64,000 nucleotides of DNA from Hyphomicrobium_A sp963724945 (GCA_963724945.1 CAVRWL010000003.1:2763759-2827758), one strand, 5' to 3'. Positions 8,945 through 19,762 are shown, numbered from the stretch's first letter. A program made the numbers and translations. The notes: generated by a model from the letters alone, not told the origin.

Positions 8945-9865
8945 ATGTTCCGTGTCGCGCGTCCCCTTCGGCTCCACAACCGCCGCGTGGCGCGCCCTGT
9001 GCGTCCGATCCCCATTCGCGGTCCGTTCGCCGTCGCGACGCTCGCGCTCCTCGGAGCGGTCGCCATCATCGCGCCCGCCAACGCGCAGAGCTGGATCCAT
9101 ATCGGGCCGTTCAGCTTTCCCAACCCCTTCGCCAGGCCGCCCCCTCCGAGGGAACCGGTCTGGCGCGGCGACGACGGGCGCTCTCGCCGCCAGGGGCACG
9201 ACCGGCGGCATGCCTCCGGCGGGGGCGGCCCCATGAACGTCTGCGTGCGGAGCTGCGACGGCAGTTTCTTTCCGTTGCCGTATGCGGGCGCGAGCGGGGC
9301 GACGCTGGAGGAGGTGTGCCAGGCGCTCTGTCCCAACACCGAGGTCGAGCTCTATACGATGCCTTTCGGCGGCACGATCGACGAAGGGGCGTCGCCGACC
9401 GGCGCGCCTTACGCGGCCCTGCCGAACGCCTTCAAGTTCCAGCAGACCTATGACCCGAACTGCTCCTGCCGGCGCCCGGGTCAGAGCTGGGCGGACGCGC
9501 TCGCTGCGGCGGAACGACGATTTGGCCACAACGCGCACGACATCATCGTGACCGTGGAGGCGTCCGAGCAGATGTCGCGCCCGAAGTTGGACCCCGGCGC
9601 CCAGGCGGCCGGGCCGAACGCCGCGACGCCGGCCGCCGATGCGGCTCCGGGCGCCGCGGACTCGCTCGATTCCGGGCTCGACGCCGAGGGCGTCGACACG
9701 CGGCTCAAGGCGGCGACGGCCGCCGTCAGCCGCGAAACCTCGGGCATCCAGGAGGAGGAAATGAATGTCGGCGTCCGCCTCGGCCTGAAGGCCGGACGGA
9801 TCGTCGAGGAGCGCGCTCCGGACGGCGGAACGCGCCGGGTGCGCATTCTCTCGCCGTCGTTTTGA
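8945..9865 (+). CDS. DUF2865 domain secreted protein
   Basis: Protein of 306 residues with a signal-like hydrophobic segment at about residues 28-47 (VATLALLGAVAIIAPANA, cleavage after ANA). The DUF2865 core follows at about 97-180: VCVRSCDGSFFPLPY, EVCQALCPNTEVELY, then YDPNCSCR. The conserved cysteines suggest disulfides in the periplasm. DUF2865 proteins are common in Hyphomicrobiales and have no known role. The C-terminal third is alanine/proline-rich and low in complexity. It is divergent from the MFS gene, with about 50 bases between the two starts, so they may share a promoter region. Confidence 0.8.
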   Translation: MFRVARPLRLHNRRVARPVRPIPIRGPFAVATLALLGAVAIIAPANAQSWIHIGPFSFPNPFARPPPPREPVWRGDDGRSRRQGHDRRHASGGGGPMNVCVRSCDGSFFPLPYAGASGATLEEVCQALCPNTEVELYTMPFGGTIDEGASPTGAPYAALPNAFKFQQTYDPNCSCRRPGQSWADALAAAERRFGHNAHDIIVTVEASEQMSRPKLDPGAQAAGPNAATPAADAAPGAADSLDSGLDAEGVDTRLKAATAAVSRETSGIQEEEMNVGVRLGLKAGRIVEERAPDGGTRRVRILSPSF

Positions 9866-9901
9866 CAACGGCCGCAAAAAGCGCAGTTCGCTGCGCCGCC
9901 C

Positions 9902-12320
9902 TCACCGGGCGAGGCAGCGCACGCCTTCGCTTTCCAGCATCGGCAGCAACGCCTTGAACATCGCCAACGCCACGCGCCGATGGCCGCGCTCGGTGAAGTG
10001 CACGATGTCGAGATAGTCGTCGTCGTCCCAGTCGCCGTCGACGCCGGCGATCGCCTCGACCACGGGCGCGTGGTCCTCTCGCCCGATGAGCCTGACCATC
10101 CGGTTGTGCGCCGCGTTGGCTGCGATGATGTCGTCGATCGGCTTGAACACTGCGCCGTAGAAGTCCTTCACCGCGCGCGGCGAGGCCGCGTTGACCGCAA
10201 GGCTCGACGTCGCCAGCGCGACGGACGCGCCGTTCTCCCGCGCCAGGACGATGAGCTTGCGATAATCCTCGGCGTATCGGCTCTTGAGCAGCTGGGCGTC
10301 GGTGAGCGGTGGCGGGTCGGGCGGGCGGGCGATGTTGCGGGCGTGCCAGGCATGCAGCGCGCGCTCGATCGTCAGCACCGCGCGGCCGATGAGGGCCGAG
10401 GCGCGCGGCCGAACGCCGGGCTCGCTGGGCTCCGCCTCCTGCCTGAGGCCGAGCGCGAGCAGACCGTTCAGGCCGTGGGTCGAGAGGATGAGATCGGGCT
10501 TCAGCGCGCGGATGTCGCGACGCATCAACTCGAGATTGTCCTCGAGCGTATAGGCCTCCGTTCCGCCGTTGATCACCTCGATCGGCCGGCTGCAGGACGC
10601 ACGGGTTGCGAACAGGTCCTGCAGAAGCTCCGGCCACGGCTTCTCGCCCTCGTGCAGCGTCGGCCCGAACGTCTGCAATTCGCCGAGCGCGATGATGCGG
10701 AAGCGATCGCCCTTCGCCGGGGCGATTTCCGGCCCGCGGAAGCCGGCGGAATTGATGTGGATGGTCGTATCGAACATCCGCGCGGTCGCGCCGGGAACCA
10801 TGACGAACCGAAGCTTTTTCTGCGGGTCGGGTTTCTCGATCGCGCCGCGAATGCCGTCGTCCCGGATCCATTCGTTGAGGTAGTAGAACCACCACATTGC
10901 GAACGCGGTCGGGTTCTCGCGCGCGGCCCGATAGGAATAGGTCGGGTTGGCGAGCGAGCCGGCGATCGGCACGCCGGTCGAGGACCGATAGACGGCGTCC
11001 GCCGCGGGCAGCGCGAGCGCGATGAGGACGAAGGCCCGCGCAGCAACTCCCAGTCCGGCCGCGAACCGGCCGCCGCGCTCGGCGAGCGCGACCGCAAGCC
11101 CGGCCGTCGCGATCAGCGCCGGATAGAACGTCCAGGGCGCATCCGCCATGAAGGCGTCGCGCGCCAGCGCCGCGGCGCCGACAAAGCCCAGGGCGAGCGC
11201 CGCCGTCTGAAGCCGCCTGCGCGGGGCGCGCCGGCGCCGCCTCGGCGACCGCTGGCCCCTGCGGCCTTCGGCGATAGTCCGGCCGCCGGGCCAGGATCGG
11301 CCGCTCGAAGCCGCGCCAGAAGACGGTCGAGAAGGCCGAGATCGCCGCGACGTAGAGCGCGAGTTGCAGGGCGAGCGGCCAGGCGCCGATCAGCGGCTTC
11401 AGCGCCATCACAATGACGATGTGGAAGAGATAGGCCGAGTACGAAATGCGCCCGAGATAAAAGCTCAGCGCCGCGATCCGGCGCCCCTTGAACAGACCGT
11501 CGGCCTCCCGGAAAGCGCTGACCGCGGCGACGCCGAACAGCGCGGAGGCGTAGGGAAAGACCGCTTGAGCGACCCGCACGCCTTCGAGCGCAAGCGTCGC
11601 CACCCGGAATTCGAGGGCGGCGGCGGCGGCGAAAGCCGCGGCGAGCGCGGCGAGCGCCCGGCCGCCCGTCCCGGCGTTCAGCCCGAGCAATGGCCGCCGC
11701 TCCAGCGCCAGGTAGAGCAGGAAGCCCCACACGATCAAATCGACGCGAAAAAGCGTGACCCGGCGTACGCCCAGATCCCAATCGGCCGGCGCGGCGAAGG
11801 CCCTCAGGGCCACGACGACGAGGACGAACAGGATCGCGAAGGCGACGTCGACGCGCCGGTCGCCGCGGCCGAGCGCGCGGCCCGCAAGGAACAGAAGCGG
11901 CGCGAACAGGAGGTAGAACCACTCCTCGACCGCGAGGCTCCAGGCGACCGGATAGAAATCGACGGCGTTGGACGAGCGGACGAGGTTTTCGACATAGAAG
12001 AGATAGCGCAGCGTGTCGGCGGTGAAGAGATTGCCGGTCATCAGCGCCACGACGACCAACGCAGCGACATAGGGCGGAATCGTGCGCATCCACCGGCGGG
12101 CGAGGAACACCCCGAGGTTGCGCCACGGCCGCCCGACCACCCAGTCGACGATTTGGGGGGCGAGCACGAATCCGCTGAGAACGAAAAACACCTCGACGGA
12201 TGCGACCGCGACCGCTTCGACCGTCGGGCTGAACGGCGCATTGGCCGTCAGGTAGTGCGGAACCGCGACCGCAAACGCCGCGGCGCCCCGCAGGAAGTCC
12301 AGCGAGGCGCTGCGCTTCAT
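9902..12320 (-). CDS. Acyltransferase 3 (OafA/YrhL-like) joined to SGNH-like domain, one frameshift
   Basis: From ATG at 12320 the frame encodes an acyltransferase-3 membrane domain: LDFLRGAAAFAVAVPHY, then FFVLSGFVLAP and about ten hydrophobic segments, to roughly 11,285. Reading then has to shift by one base between about 11,225 and 11,285. After that it continues as RRLQTAALALGF, two more membrane segments, and a 300-residue extracytoplasmic domain that looks SGNH-like (IIALGELQTFGP, PDLILSTHGLNGLL, and a late histidine in TERGHRRVA). Joined, this is an OafA-like O-acyltransferase that would acetylate a cell-surface glycan. Skipping one base restores the frame, as in other genes here, but two adjacent genes cannot be excluded. 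Confidence 0.65.
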
Positions 12321-12460
12321 TGCGGAGGGGCGTAGACGAAGGGCGCGTTGACCGTCTGTCCGGCGAGCGCGAACAGCACGACGAGCAGCGCGAGGCAGAT
12401 CAGCGCCGGCCCCGCCCAGGAGCGGGCCAACTGCCGATCGAAGAATGTTCGCAAGATCAC
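12317..12460 (-). CDS. Small single-span membrane protein, 47 residues
   Basis: From GTG at 12460 the frame reads MILRTFFDRQLARSW (with GTG as Met), then a clear membrane helix ALICLALLVVLFALAGQ, and ends VYAPPQ. Its TGA overlaps the ATG of the acyltransferase as ATGA, which supports real translation and coupling. The frame stays open upstream of 12460, so the start is uncertain. Function unknown; the overlap suggests it is an accessory of the membrane acyltransferase. It was found by reading the gap by hand. Confidence 0.5.
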   Translation of the reverse strand: MILRTFFDRQLARSWAGPALICLALLVVLFALAGQTVNAPFVYAPPQ

Positions 12461-12521
12461 CGTGCGCGAGGCCTTACGCGGACCCGGCGCCCGCGCGCCC
12501 GCGCCTTATACTCAACGAGCT

Positions 12522-12782
12522 TCAGGCCGCAAACTCGCCGAGGCGGCGATAGAGGCTCATGATCGACCCGTCGTTTGAGGATTGCGCCCAGTCGTGCGCA
12601 GCGCGCCAGCCGATCCGTCGAGCCGGCCGGACGCCCGGCGCGGTGCCGGCCTCGACCCGGCAGCCGCGCGACAGCGCGCCCGAGGCGTAGGCCTTCGCCT
12701 TCTCCTCGTCGGCGCACTCGGTCAGGCGCCAGTCGATCTCCGCCCCATCCTTGCGCGTCGTCGAAACAAACCATGAGGTCAT
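12522..12782 (-). CDS. Hypothetical protein, 86 residues
   Basis: Starts at ATG 12782 (MTSWFVSTTRKDGAEIDWRL) and ends LYRRLGEFAA. It is a small soluble protein with alternating acidic and basic residues, a single internal cysteine pair region (LSRGCRVEAG) and a helical tail. The upstream in-frame ATG at 12821 gives an arginine-rich leader that looks like noise. I recall short conserved proteins of this style in rhizobia but no function. It is separated from the small membrane ORF by about 60 bases on the same strand. Confidence 0.5.
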   Translation of the reverse strand: MTSWFVSTTRKDGAEIDWRLTECADEEKAKAYASGALSRGCRVEAGTAPGVRPARRIGWRAAHDWAQSSNDGSIMSLYRRLGEFAA

Positions 12783-12973
12783 TGCCGTTCCTCGCCGCCG
12801 TCGCGCCCCACCGAGAGTCAAATCCCAGCCGAGCGTGGCGTAAACAAGGCCATATAATGTTTACATTGTTTTCATCAACGAAAGCCAGTGTCGCGGCCGT
12901 CGCGTGCTTGCAAGGCGGGCGCGGCGCGCGCCGGGCTTATTGGCGAATCGAAACCGGGGCGGCGAGCGGCCAA

Positions 12974-13970
12974 TCAGTCGCCGGGCGCAGCCGGGGGCCG
13001 CGGCGAAGCTGCAGGCGCGGCGGCGGGCGTTTCGGCCATGACCGGAATCCCGAACGGCCGCAGGAGCTGGAGCGTCCGCACGACCGTGCTGGAGAACACA
13101 GACCGCAGGGGCGGCCCCTTGGAGCGCTGATCGAGCATGGCCGCCGCCATCTCCCGGTCCTTTGCGTTCGCTGCGGCGAAATCGCGCCGGTAGAGGTCGC
13201 GGACCCAGTCGTCCTTGGGGCTTTCGCGCCCCGGTGTTGGCGATGGTCAGCCACATGAGCCCCCTGGCCCGCTGCGGCTCGACGCCGTCGCCGACGAACA
13301 GAAGATGTCCAAGCAGCGCCTCCGACGGGCGGTGCCCTTTGTGCGCGGCCAGCATCAGCCAACGCGCCGCGACGAGCTTGTCCTGGGCGAGGCCGCCGGC
13401 GCCGACAATATACATATGGGCAAGGTTGTACTGCGCGTCCGGATCGCCGAACGTGGCGGCGGCATATTGGAAAAGCTCGCGCGCCCGGACCGGGTCAGCG
13501 CGGACGTCGCTATTTGCAATGCCCGTGAGGCTATAGACGCCAACGGCGACAAAAGCGCTCGACACCGCGCCGCGATTGCGCGGGTCGAGAGCGTCCTCAT
13601 CATAGTCCTCAACAAGCTGGTTGAAGTAATGATAGGCCTTTACGTCATCGCGACCGACGCCGACGCCGTCGGCGTACATCTCGCCGAGTTTCCAGCGGGC
13701 GACCGGCTGGCCGCTGTCGGCGGCGTAGGTGAGCGCGTCGACGCAAGAGGCGGCGTTGCCCGCGTTGAGGTCGTCGAGCCCCGCCCGAAGCGCCTGCTCG
13801 GCGCTGGCGTAGTTCTTGGGAGAGATCTTCGCCGGAGGATTGGTGGTCGAGCCGTCGAAGGCGAAGGCGGGCCCGACCAACGCCCCCACCAGAAGCGCCG
13901 CCAGAAGCGCGCCGTCCCGCCGCCTCCTGTCGGCTCTGTTCCCCACCACGACCCACGCGTCCACGCGCAT
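12974..13970 (-). CDS. Sel1-repeat secreted protein, one frameshift
   Basis: From ATG 13970 a basic leader and hydrophobic stretch (GALLAALLVGALVGPAFA) form a signal peptide. Sel1-type helical repeats follow: ARWKLGEMYADGVGVGRD, AQYNLAHMYIVGAGGL and SEALLGHLLFVGDGVE. At about 13,230 the frame must shift by one base, and it then reads SPKDDWVRDLYRRDF and ends PPAAPGD at the TGA at 12974. Sel1 proteins are periplasmic or secreted scaffolds for protein-protein contact. The partner is unknown. The frameshift is resolved by removing one base in a run near the triplets GCG CGA AAG. I consider it a sequencing insertion. Confidence 0.7.
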
Positions 13971-14165
13971 ATTCCGATCCGCAAAAGCACCCACGCCGAG
14001 ACCTCGGGCGAGGTCGCAAGGAACGTGTGACAACCGCAATTTAGTTGACAAACGCTGCGAGTTTTTTATGGCGCAATCGCGGCGCGCGCCGGTCGGAATC
14101 CGGTCGGCCGAGAGATGCATCCGGGCTGTTGCGCGGAAGCCACATTTTGCCCGCCGCTGCGGCGG

Positions 14166-17052
14166 TTAGACGCCCTCCAGACGCTCGCGCGCGTGGGTCA
14201 GTTTGACGAGCCGCGCCTCGAACGTCTCGCGCCGCTCCTCGTGCTCGGCGACAACCTCGTCGGGCGCGCGCTGCAGGAAGTCCTCATTGCCGAGTTTGGC
14301 CGCGACCTTGGCGATCTCGAGCCTGACCTTGTCGATCTCCCGGTCGAGCCGCGCTCTTTCGGCCTCGAAGATCGACGACGCCGGCGAGCGGCAACGCGGC
14401 GACCTCGCCCCGCACGACCAGCAACAAAGACCCCGCCGGCGCGACATCGGCCGTCTCGACCGCCTCGACCCGGGCGAGCCGCTTGACGCTCTCGCTCCAG
14501 GCGGCCGCGCTTCTCGCGGCGACGGCGCTGGGCGAAACCAGGATCAGCGACATCGGCGTCGAGGGCGGCGACGCCCATCTCCGACTTCACCGAGCGGATT
14601 TCGCCGATCAGGTCGACGATCCAGCCGATCTCGGCCTCGACCGCCTCGTCGACTGCGAGTCCCTCCTTCGGCCAGGGGCCAAGCGCCAGCGGGCCCATGC
14701 GCGGCGGGCCCGCCTCGCCCTTGATCGCCCACAGCTCCTCGGTGAGGAACGGCATGAACGGGTGGAGGAGCGCGTAGATCGTGTCGAGCACATGCGCGAT
14801 GGTCGCCCGCGTCTCCGCCTCGCGTCGCGGCGTCCGCCTCGCCCTGGAGCACGGGCTTGGCGAGTTCCAGGCACCAGTCGCAAAAGACGCTCCAGACGAA
14901 GCGATAGACGGCGTTCGCCGCGTCGTTGAATCGGTAGGACTCGATCGCCCCGGCGGTCTCGGCCGCCGCCTTCGCCGCCTCGCCGAGAATCCAGCGGTTG
15001 AGCGGCTCGCGGACCGCAGCGGGATCGAAGCCGGCGACGCGGGCGCAGCCGTTCATTTCGGCGAAACGCGACGCGTTCCAGATCTTGGTGGCGAAGTTCC
15101 GGTAGCCCTCGACGCGCGCTTCAGAAAGCTTGATGTCGCGCCCCTGCGCCGCCATGGCGGCAAGGGTGAAGCGGAGGGCGTCGGCGCCGTAGCGGTCGAT
15201 GAGTGTCGATCGGGTCGATCACGTTGCCCTTCGACTTCGACATCTTCGCGCCCTTCTCGTCGCGCACGAGGGCGTGGATGTAGACGTCGCGGAACGGAAT
15301 CTCGTCCTGGAAGTGCAGCCCCATCATCATCATCCGGGCGACCCAGAAGAAGATGATGTCGAAGCCGGTGACCAGGACGTCGGTCGGGTAGAAGCGCTTC
15401 AGCTCCGGCGTCTCGTCGGGCCAGCCCAGGGTCGAGAACGGCCAAAGCGCCGAGGAGAACCAGGTGTCGAGCACGTCCTCGTCGCGGCTGAATGTCGCAG
15501 CCAGCCGGGCCGGATCGCCGGCAAGCGCCTCGGCCTCGTCGTCGGTCAGCGCCCCGCGCTCGACTCCGTCGGCGAGCGCCGCCGCGTAAGCCGCGTCCTC
15601 GCTCTCCTCGACGTAGCATCCGCCCCAGGGCGAATACCACGCCGGGATCTGGTGTCCCCACCAGAGCTGGCGCGAAACGCACCACGGCTGGATGTTCTCC
15701 AGCCAGTCGTAATAGGTCTTCTCCCAGGTCTTCGGCACGAACTGGGTGCGGCCCTCCCGCACCGCCTCGAGCGCCGGCGCGGCCAGCGTCTTGGCGTCGA
15801 CGTACCACTGGTCGGTGAGCCACGGCTCGATGACCGCGTTGGAGCGGTCGCCGTGCGGGACCATGTGCGCATGCGGCTCGATCCGCGCCAGAAGGCCGGC
15901 GAGCGCCATCATTTCGACGATGCGCCGCGCGGGCGACGAAACGGTCCTCGCCGTCGACCGCCGCGATCAGGCGCGCGTGGTCGTGGTCGCTCTCGACGCC
16001 CTCGAAGAAGGCGAGATTGTCCTTGAGAAAGACCCGCGCCTCGGCGTCGAGCACGTTGATCGGCCGCGCGCCCTCGGCCTCGTGGCGCTTGCCGACCTCG
16101 AAGTCGTTGAAGTCGTGCGCAGGCGTGATCTTGACCGCGCCGGTCCCCTTCTCGGGATCGGAATAGGCGTCGGCCACGATCGCGATCAGGCGGCCGACCA
16201 GCGGCAGGCGCGACCTGCCGGCCGACCAGATGCCGATAGCGCTCGTCCTCCGGGTGGACGGCGACGGCGGTGTCGCCGAGCATCGTCTCGGGGCGGGTGG
16301 TGGCGACCGTGACCCGCTCGCCCGTCTCCTCGCCGTGACCGTCGACCACCGGATACTCGAAATAATAGAGATGACCGTTCGGGTTCCGCGCCAAGAGTCT
16401 TGGCGAGCGCAGCGCTACGTCGAAGGCTCGCCGGCATCGCGCGACCATTTGAACGCGCCCTTGCACTCGACCTGCTGAACTTCGAGGTCGGAGATCGCGG
16501 TCTGGAACTTCGGGTCCCAGTTGACGAGCCGCTTGTCCTTGTAGATCGAGCCCTTCGCGATAGAGCTGGACGAACACCTTGGCGACCGCGCGCGACAGGC
16601 CCTCGTCGAGGGTGAACCGCTCGCGGCTCCAGTCGCAGGACGCGCCGAGCCGCTTCAGCTGCTGGACGATCGCCCCGCCCGACTTCGGCCTTCCACCCCC
16701 AGACCCGCTCGAGAAACGCCTCGCGGCCCATCGTGCGCCGGTCGGGCTCCTGCGCCTCGGCGAGCTTGCGCTCGACCACCATCTGGGTCGCGATGCCGGC
16801 GTGGTCGGTGCCCGGCTGCCAGAGCACGTCGCGGCCGTTCATCCGCCGGTAGCGGCACAGAATGTCCTGCAGGGTGTTGTTGAGCGCGTGGCCCATGTGC
16901 AGGTTGCCGGTGACGTTCGGCGGCGGAATGACGATGCAGAAGGGCTCGGCGCCGGCGCGCTCGGGCCGTCCGGCCCTGAAGGCCCCGGCGTCTTCCCACA
17001 GGGCGGAAACGCGGGCCTCGACCGCGGAAGCGTCAAACGATTTGTCCATCAT
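14166..17052 (-). CDS. valS: Valyl-tRNA synthetase, interrupted by at least nine frameshifts
   Basis: Charges tRNA-Val in the cytoplasm. The start is MMDKSFD at 17052 or 17049. In order I see the HIGH motif region (PPPNVTGNLHMGHALNNT), the editing domain (TTRPETMLGDTAVAVHPED), the tryptophan-rich block PWCVSRQLWWGHQIPAWY, and the KMSKS motif (GAKMSKSKGNVIDP). The anticodon-binding part (LLHPFMPFLTEELW) and the C-terminal coiled coil end ARERLEGV. These lie in different frames, with breaks near 16,683, 16,555, 16,440, 16,400, 16,205, 15,930, 15,205, 14,825, 14,555 and 14,385. Those worked through in detail each need one base removed. An essential gene cannot be this broken, so the breaks are most likely sequence errors. 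Joined length is about 960 residues, normal for ValRS. Confidence 0.9.
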
Positions 17053-17595
17053 CGGGTACCGGTCCGCGCCGCGCCCGGACGGGGCGGCTGATTTTATGTT
17101 GATTCGCAGCGCATCGAAGAATGCCGGCCAGCCGGCGCCGACAGGGGCGCGCCGCGGCGGGTTTAAGCCCCACGCGGCGGCGCAAGTCAACAAACGGACG
17201 AGGACTTCCGGCCGGCGCGCCATGACATCGGGTCGCGCCGGCTTGCCCTCACCCTGCCGCCATAGCCCGTCCTTGCGGGCGCCCTACGGCGGCTTCCCTT
17301 TCGAGCCTTGCAACCCAGCCGCGCCCGGTCTCGCGTCTCGTTCTCGCCCGCCTGTTATCTCCCTGTTCCGCTCCGAAATCGCCTGATAAGTCCCTGTTCC
17401 GGACCTGTTAAGTCGCCTGTTCCAGCCCGCAACCGGCGGGTTGCAAAGACAGCAACGCCATGACATTGCGGGACTTTTATGGATCTGAGCGCCGAACAGG
17501 GGGCAAAAACCGCCTGCTGGCAGGCAAGCCGGACCGGCGGCGGCCGGCTCGGATTAAGGCCGACCCGCGCGGATTCGATCAGAAATCGTCAGCCT
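17053..17595. other. Intergenic region upstream of valS
   Basis: About 540 bases with no convincing gene. It should contain the valS promoter near 17,053-17,200. It also carries a CCCTGTTCC-rich repeat cluster (separate entry) and, at about 17,245-17,310, a segment starting CCCTCACCCTGCCGC and ending GGCGGCTTCCCT. A similar segment occurs again at about 63,617-63,655, so it may be a dispersed repeat. Confidence 0.4.
17351..17423. repeat. Cluster of CCTGTTCC-type short repeats (type C)
   Basis: On the plus strand the core CCTGTT recurs at 17351, 17362, 17393, 17404 and 17416, several times as CCCTGTTCC (reverse complement GGAACAGGG). The cores are separated by A/T-richer spacers. It resembles the AACAGGGAATT arrays at about 49,960-50,040 and 51,385-51,470 but has GGAACAGGGA(C/G) variants and less regular spacing. 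Intergenic AACAGGGAAT-like arrays are, from memory, frequent in rhizobial genomes; no function is known to me. Confidence 0.5.
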
Positions 17596-18132
17596 CTAGC
17601 GGGCCGCCCGAACGATCCGCTCGATCTCGGCGCGCACCAGCCGCTCGACGATGGCCGGCAGATTTTCGTCGAGCCACGCCTTGAGCATCGGGCGCAGCAT
17701 TTCCCGCGCCATGCCTTCGGCCAGCTCCGCGGTACGGGCGGCAAGATTGGCGGACAACTCTTCGAAGGCCGAGGCGACCGCCTTATCGGTGTCCGGCGAC
17801 AGGAGCGGCGCGTCGTCCTCGGCAGGGGTCTCGACCAGCGGCTCGGAAGCCGCTGTCCGCCTCCGGTTCGGCGCTGGCGCCAGACGACCTTCGGCGCGCC
17901 CGTCTCGGCGGTCGGCCCGGGCCGGTGCGCGCGTCGCGGCGGGCTCGGCCTTCGAATAGACGACCTGCGGCCCCGGCGCCGCCGGCCTCTCCGGAGCGCT
18001 TCTGCTCTCGGGGACTTGGGCCGGCTCGCGCTCCTCGGCGATGATCGTCCGGATGGAGGCCAGGATCTCCTCCATCGACGGCTCGTGCGCCCGTTGCGCC
18101 CGACGGACCGCTTCGTATTCGCGATCGCCCAT
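17596..18132 (-). CDS. PopZ / DUF2497 family polar organising protein
   Basis: About 178 residues from ATG 18132. The N-terminal helix EPSMEEILASIRTIIAEE is the PopZ/DUF2497 hallmark that binds client proteins. A middle proline/arginine/alanine-rich, probably disordered, linker follows. The C-terminus (AFEELSANLAARTAELAEG, then RPMLKAWLDENLPAIVE and RAEIERIVRAAR) forms the helices used for self-assembly. In Caulobacter PopZ anchors chromosome and cell-cycle proteins at the pole; a similar role here is inferred. It lies between tolC and valS, the usual order in Hyphomicrobiales. I see no frameshift in it. Confidence 0.75.
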   Translation of the reverse strand: MGDREYEAVRRAQRAHEPSMEEILASIRTIIAEEREPAQVPESRSAPERPAAPGPQVVYSKAEPAATRAPARADRRDGRAEGRLAPAPNRRRTAASEPLVETPAEDDAPLLSPDTDKAVASAFEELSANLAARTAELAEGMAREMLRPMLKAWLDENLPAIVERLVRAEIERIVRAAR

Positions 18133-18313
18133 GACTCGCGTCGACCGCGCTCTTGCCCAACGCTTCAGCCACTGTGCCGCCCTCGACCGATCGCCGTGCG
18201 TCCACCCCGCCGCCGACCGCGGCGCGGAGCCTGATTCGCGGCCTCGAGACAAGGTTAATCGCGCGATCGCCGCCGCCGGCAAGCCCGACGGGCCGTCCGG
18301 GCGCCGTCCACGC

Positions 18314-19762
18314 CTATTTCCCGTCGGGCGTGCGGACCCCGAACCACTTGCTCTTGACCTGGTTGAAGTGGACGCTCGGATCGTATTCGGCGACCGCGAG
18401 CCCGAGGGTCGGCACGTTGAGCCGGCCGATCGCCGACAGCAGCGCGTAGGAAAAGACGACCTGGTCGTGCTCCGCGCGGACGAGCTGGGTGCGCGGCGGA
18501 AAGCAGAGCCTGCTGGGCGTTGAGCACGTCGAGCGTGGTGCGCTGGCCGACTTTCGCCTCCTCGCGGACGCCGGCGAGCGCCACCTCGTTGGCGGCGACC
18601 GAGGCGCGCGCCGCCTTCACCACGCCGATCGCGGCCTGGTTGCGGCCCCAGGACGCGACGACGTTCTGCACGGATCTGGTCCCGGGTCGAGCTGGCCTTC
18701 AGCTCCTGAACGCTGAGACCTTCCTTCGACTGGCGGATACCGGCATATTCTGCGCCGCCCTGGTAGATCGGGATGGTCAAATTCCCTGTGATCTGGGCGT
18801 TGAACGCCCGCATGCCGGGCGTGCTGTTGACGTCGAACGCTTGAGTGACCTGCGCCTGCACGCTCGCCTGGGGGTAGAGCGCGCCTTCGGCGATCTTGAT
18901 GCTGAGCAGCGCGGCGTCGACGCCGTGCTCCTGGGCGACGATGGCCGGATGCTCGACCTGCGAAATGTTGACCGCCTCCGGCAAGGTTCGCGGCAACGGC
19001 CTCACCAGCGGCCTGACCGGCGCCAGGACCTTTGGCTCGTCGCCAATCACCTGGCGGTAGGTGGCGACCGAGGCTTCGAGGACCGCCTGGTCGGACAGCA
19101 GCTGCGCATTGGCGCTGGCGAGGCTCGCCTCGGCCTGGGCGACGTCGGTGCGGGTCACTTCGCCGACCGTGAAGCGGTCCTGCGTCTCCCGCAGCTGTTC
19201 CTTCAGCACATCGACGTTGTTGCGGTCGAGATCGACGATGGCCGAGTTCTGCAGCACGTCCATATAGGCCTGCACGCCCGAAAGCAGCGTCGTCTGCTCG
19301 GTATTGCGCAAAGTCTCGCGAGCGGCGAGGACCTGCGATTCGGCGCTCCGGATCCTGTTGATCGTTTGATAGCCGTCAAACACCGTCTCGGAAGCCTGCA
19401 CGCCGTAGCTGCGCGGCAACGCGCCGGTCGCGAATTTGAGCGATCCGATTGTCCATCGGCGCCCGGGAAAATCTCGTTTCCGTTAGAGTGCTGCACCCCG
19501 GCCGCACCTACCGCAGATACTTTCGGGAGATAGCCGGCGTTCGCCGTGGGGACGTTCTCGTCGGTCTGGCGAACTGTGGCGCGCTGGGAATTGATGTCGG
19601 GGTTGGTCAGGTAGGCCTTGACCAGCGCGCCGCTCATCGTTTCGGCTCCGGCGGTCCCGCCGCCGACCGTCGCCAGGGCGACGGCCGCCAGAAGCGCGAA
19701 CCGGAGGGCGCCGCGCGGCGCGGCGTCGCTCGGGCGGGTCGTCGTGTCTTGCTAGCGCCCAT
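18314..19762 (-). CDS. tolC: TolC-family outer membrane efflux protein, several frameshifts
   Basis: Forms the outer-membrane channel of type I secretion and multidrug efflux. The N-terminus from ATG 19762 is MGASKTRRPARATPRR, then after a shift near 19,705 a signal peptide LRFALLAAVALATVGG and LVKAYLTNPDINSQRA (the typical first helix). Further shifts lie near 19,440, 18,680 and 18,490. Recognisable blocks are RNTEQTTLLSGVQAYMDVLQ, GEVTRTDVAQAEASLA, GQRTTLDVLNAQQALLSA and the end KSKWFGVRTPDGK. The last two breaks are each repaired by dropping one base. It follows pcm and precedes the popZ-like gene, as is common in the order. Confidence 0.8.

Noticed and set aside
14166..17052. valS as a true pseudogene
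   Set aside because: All catalytic motifs are conserved and each break that I resolved needs one base removed; an essential gene under decay would not look like this.
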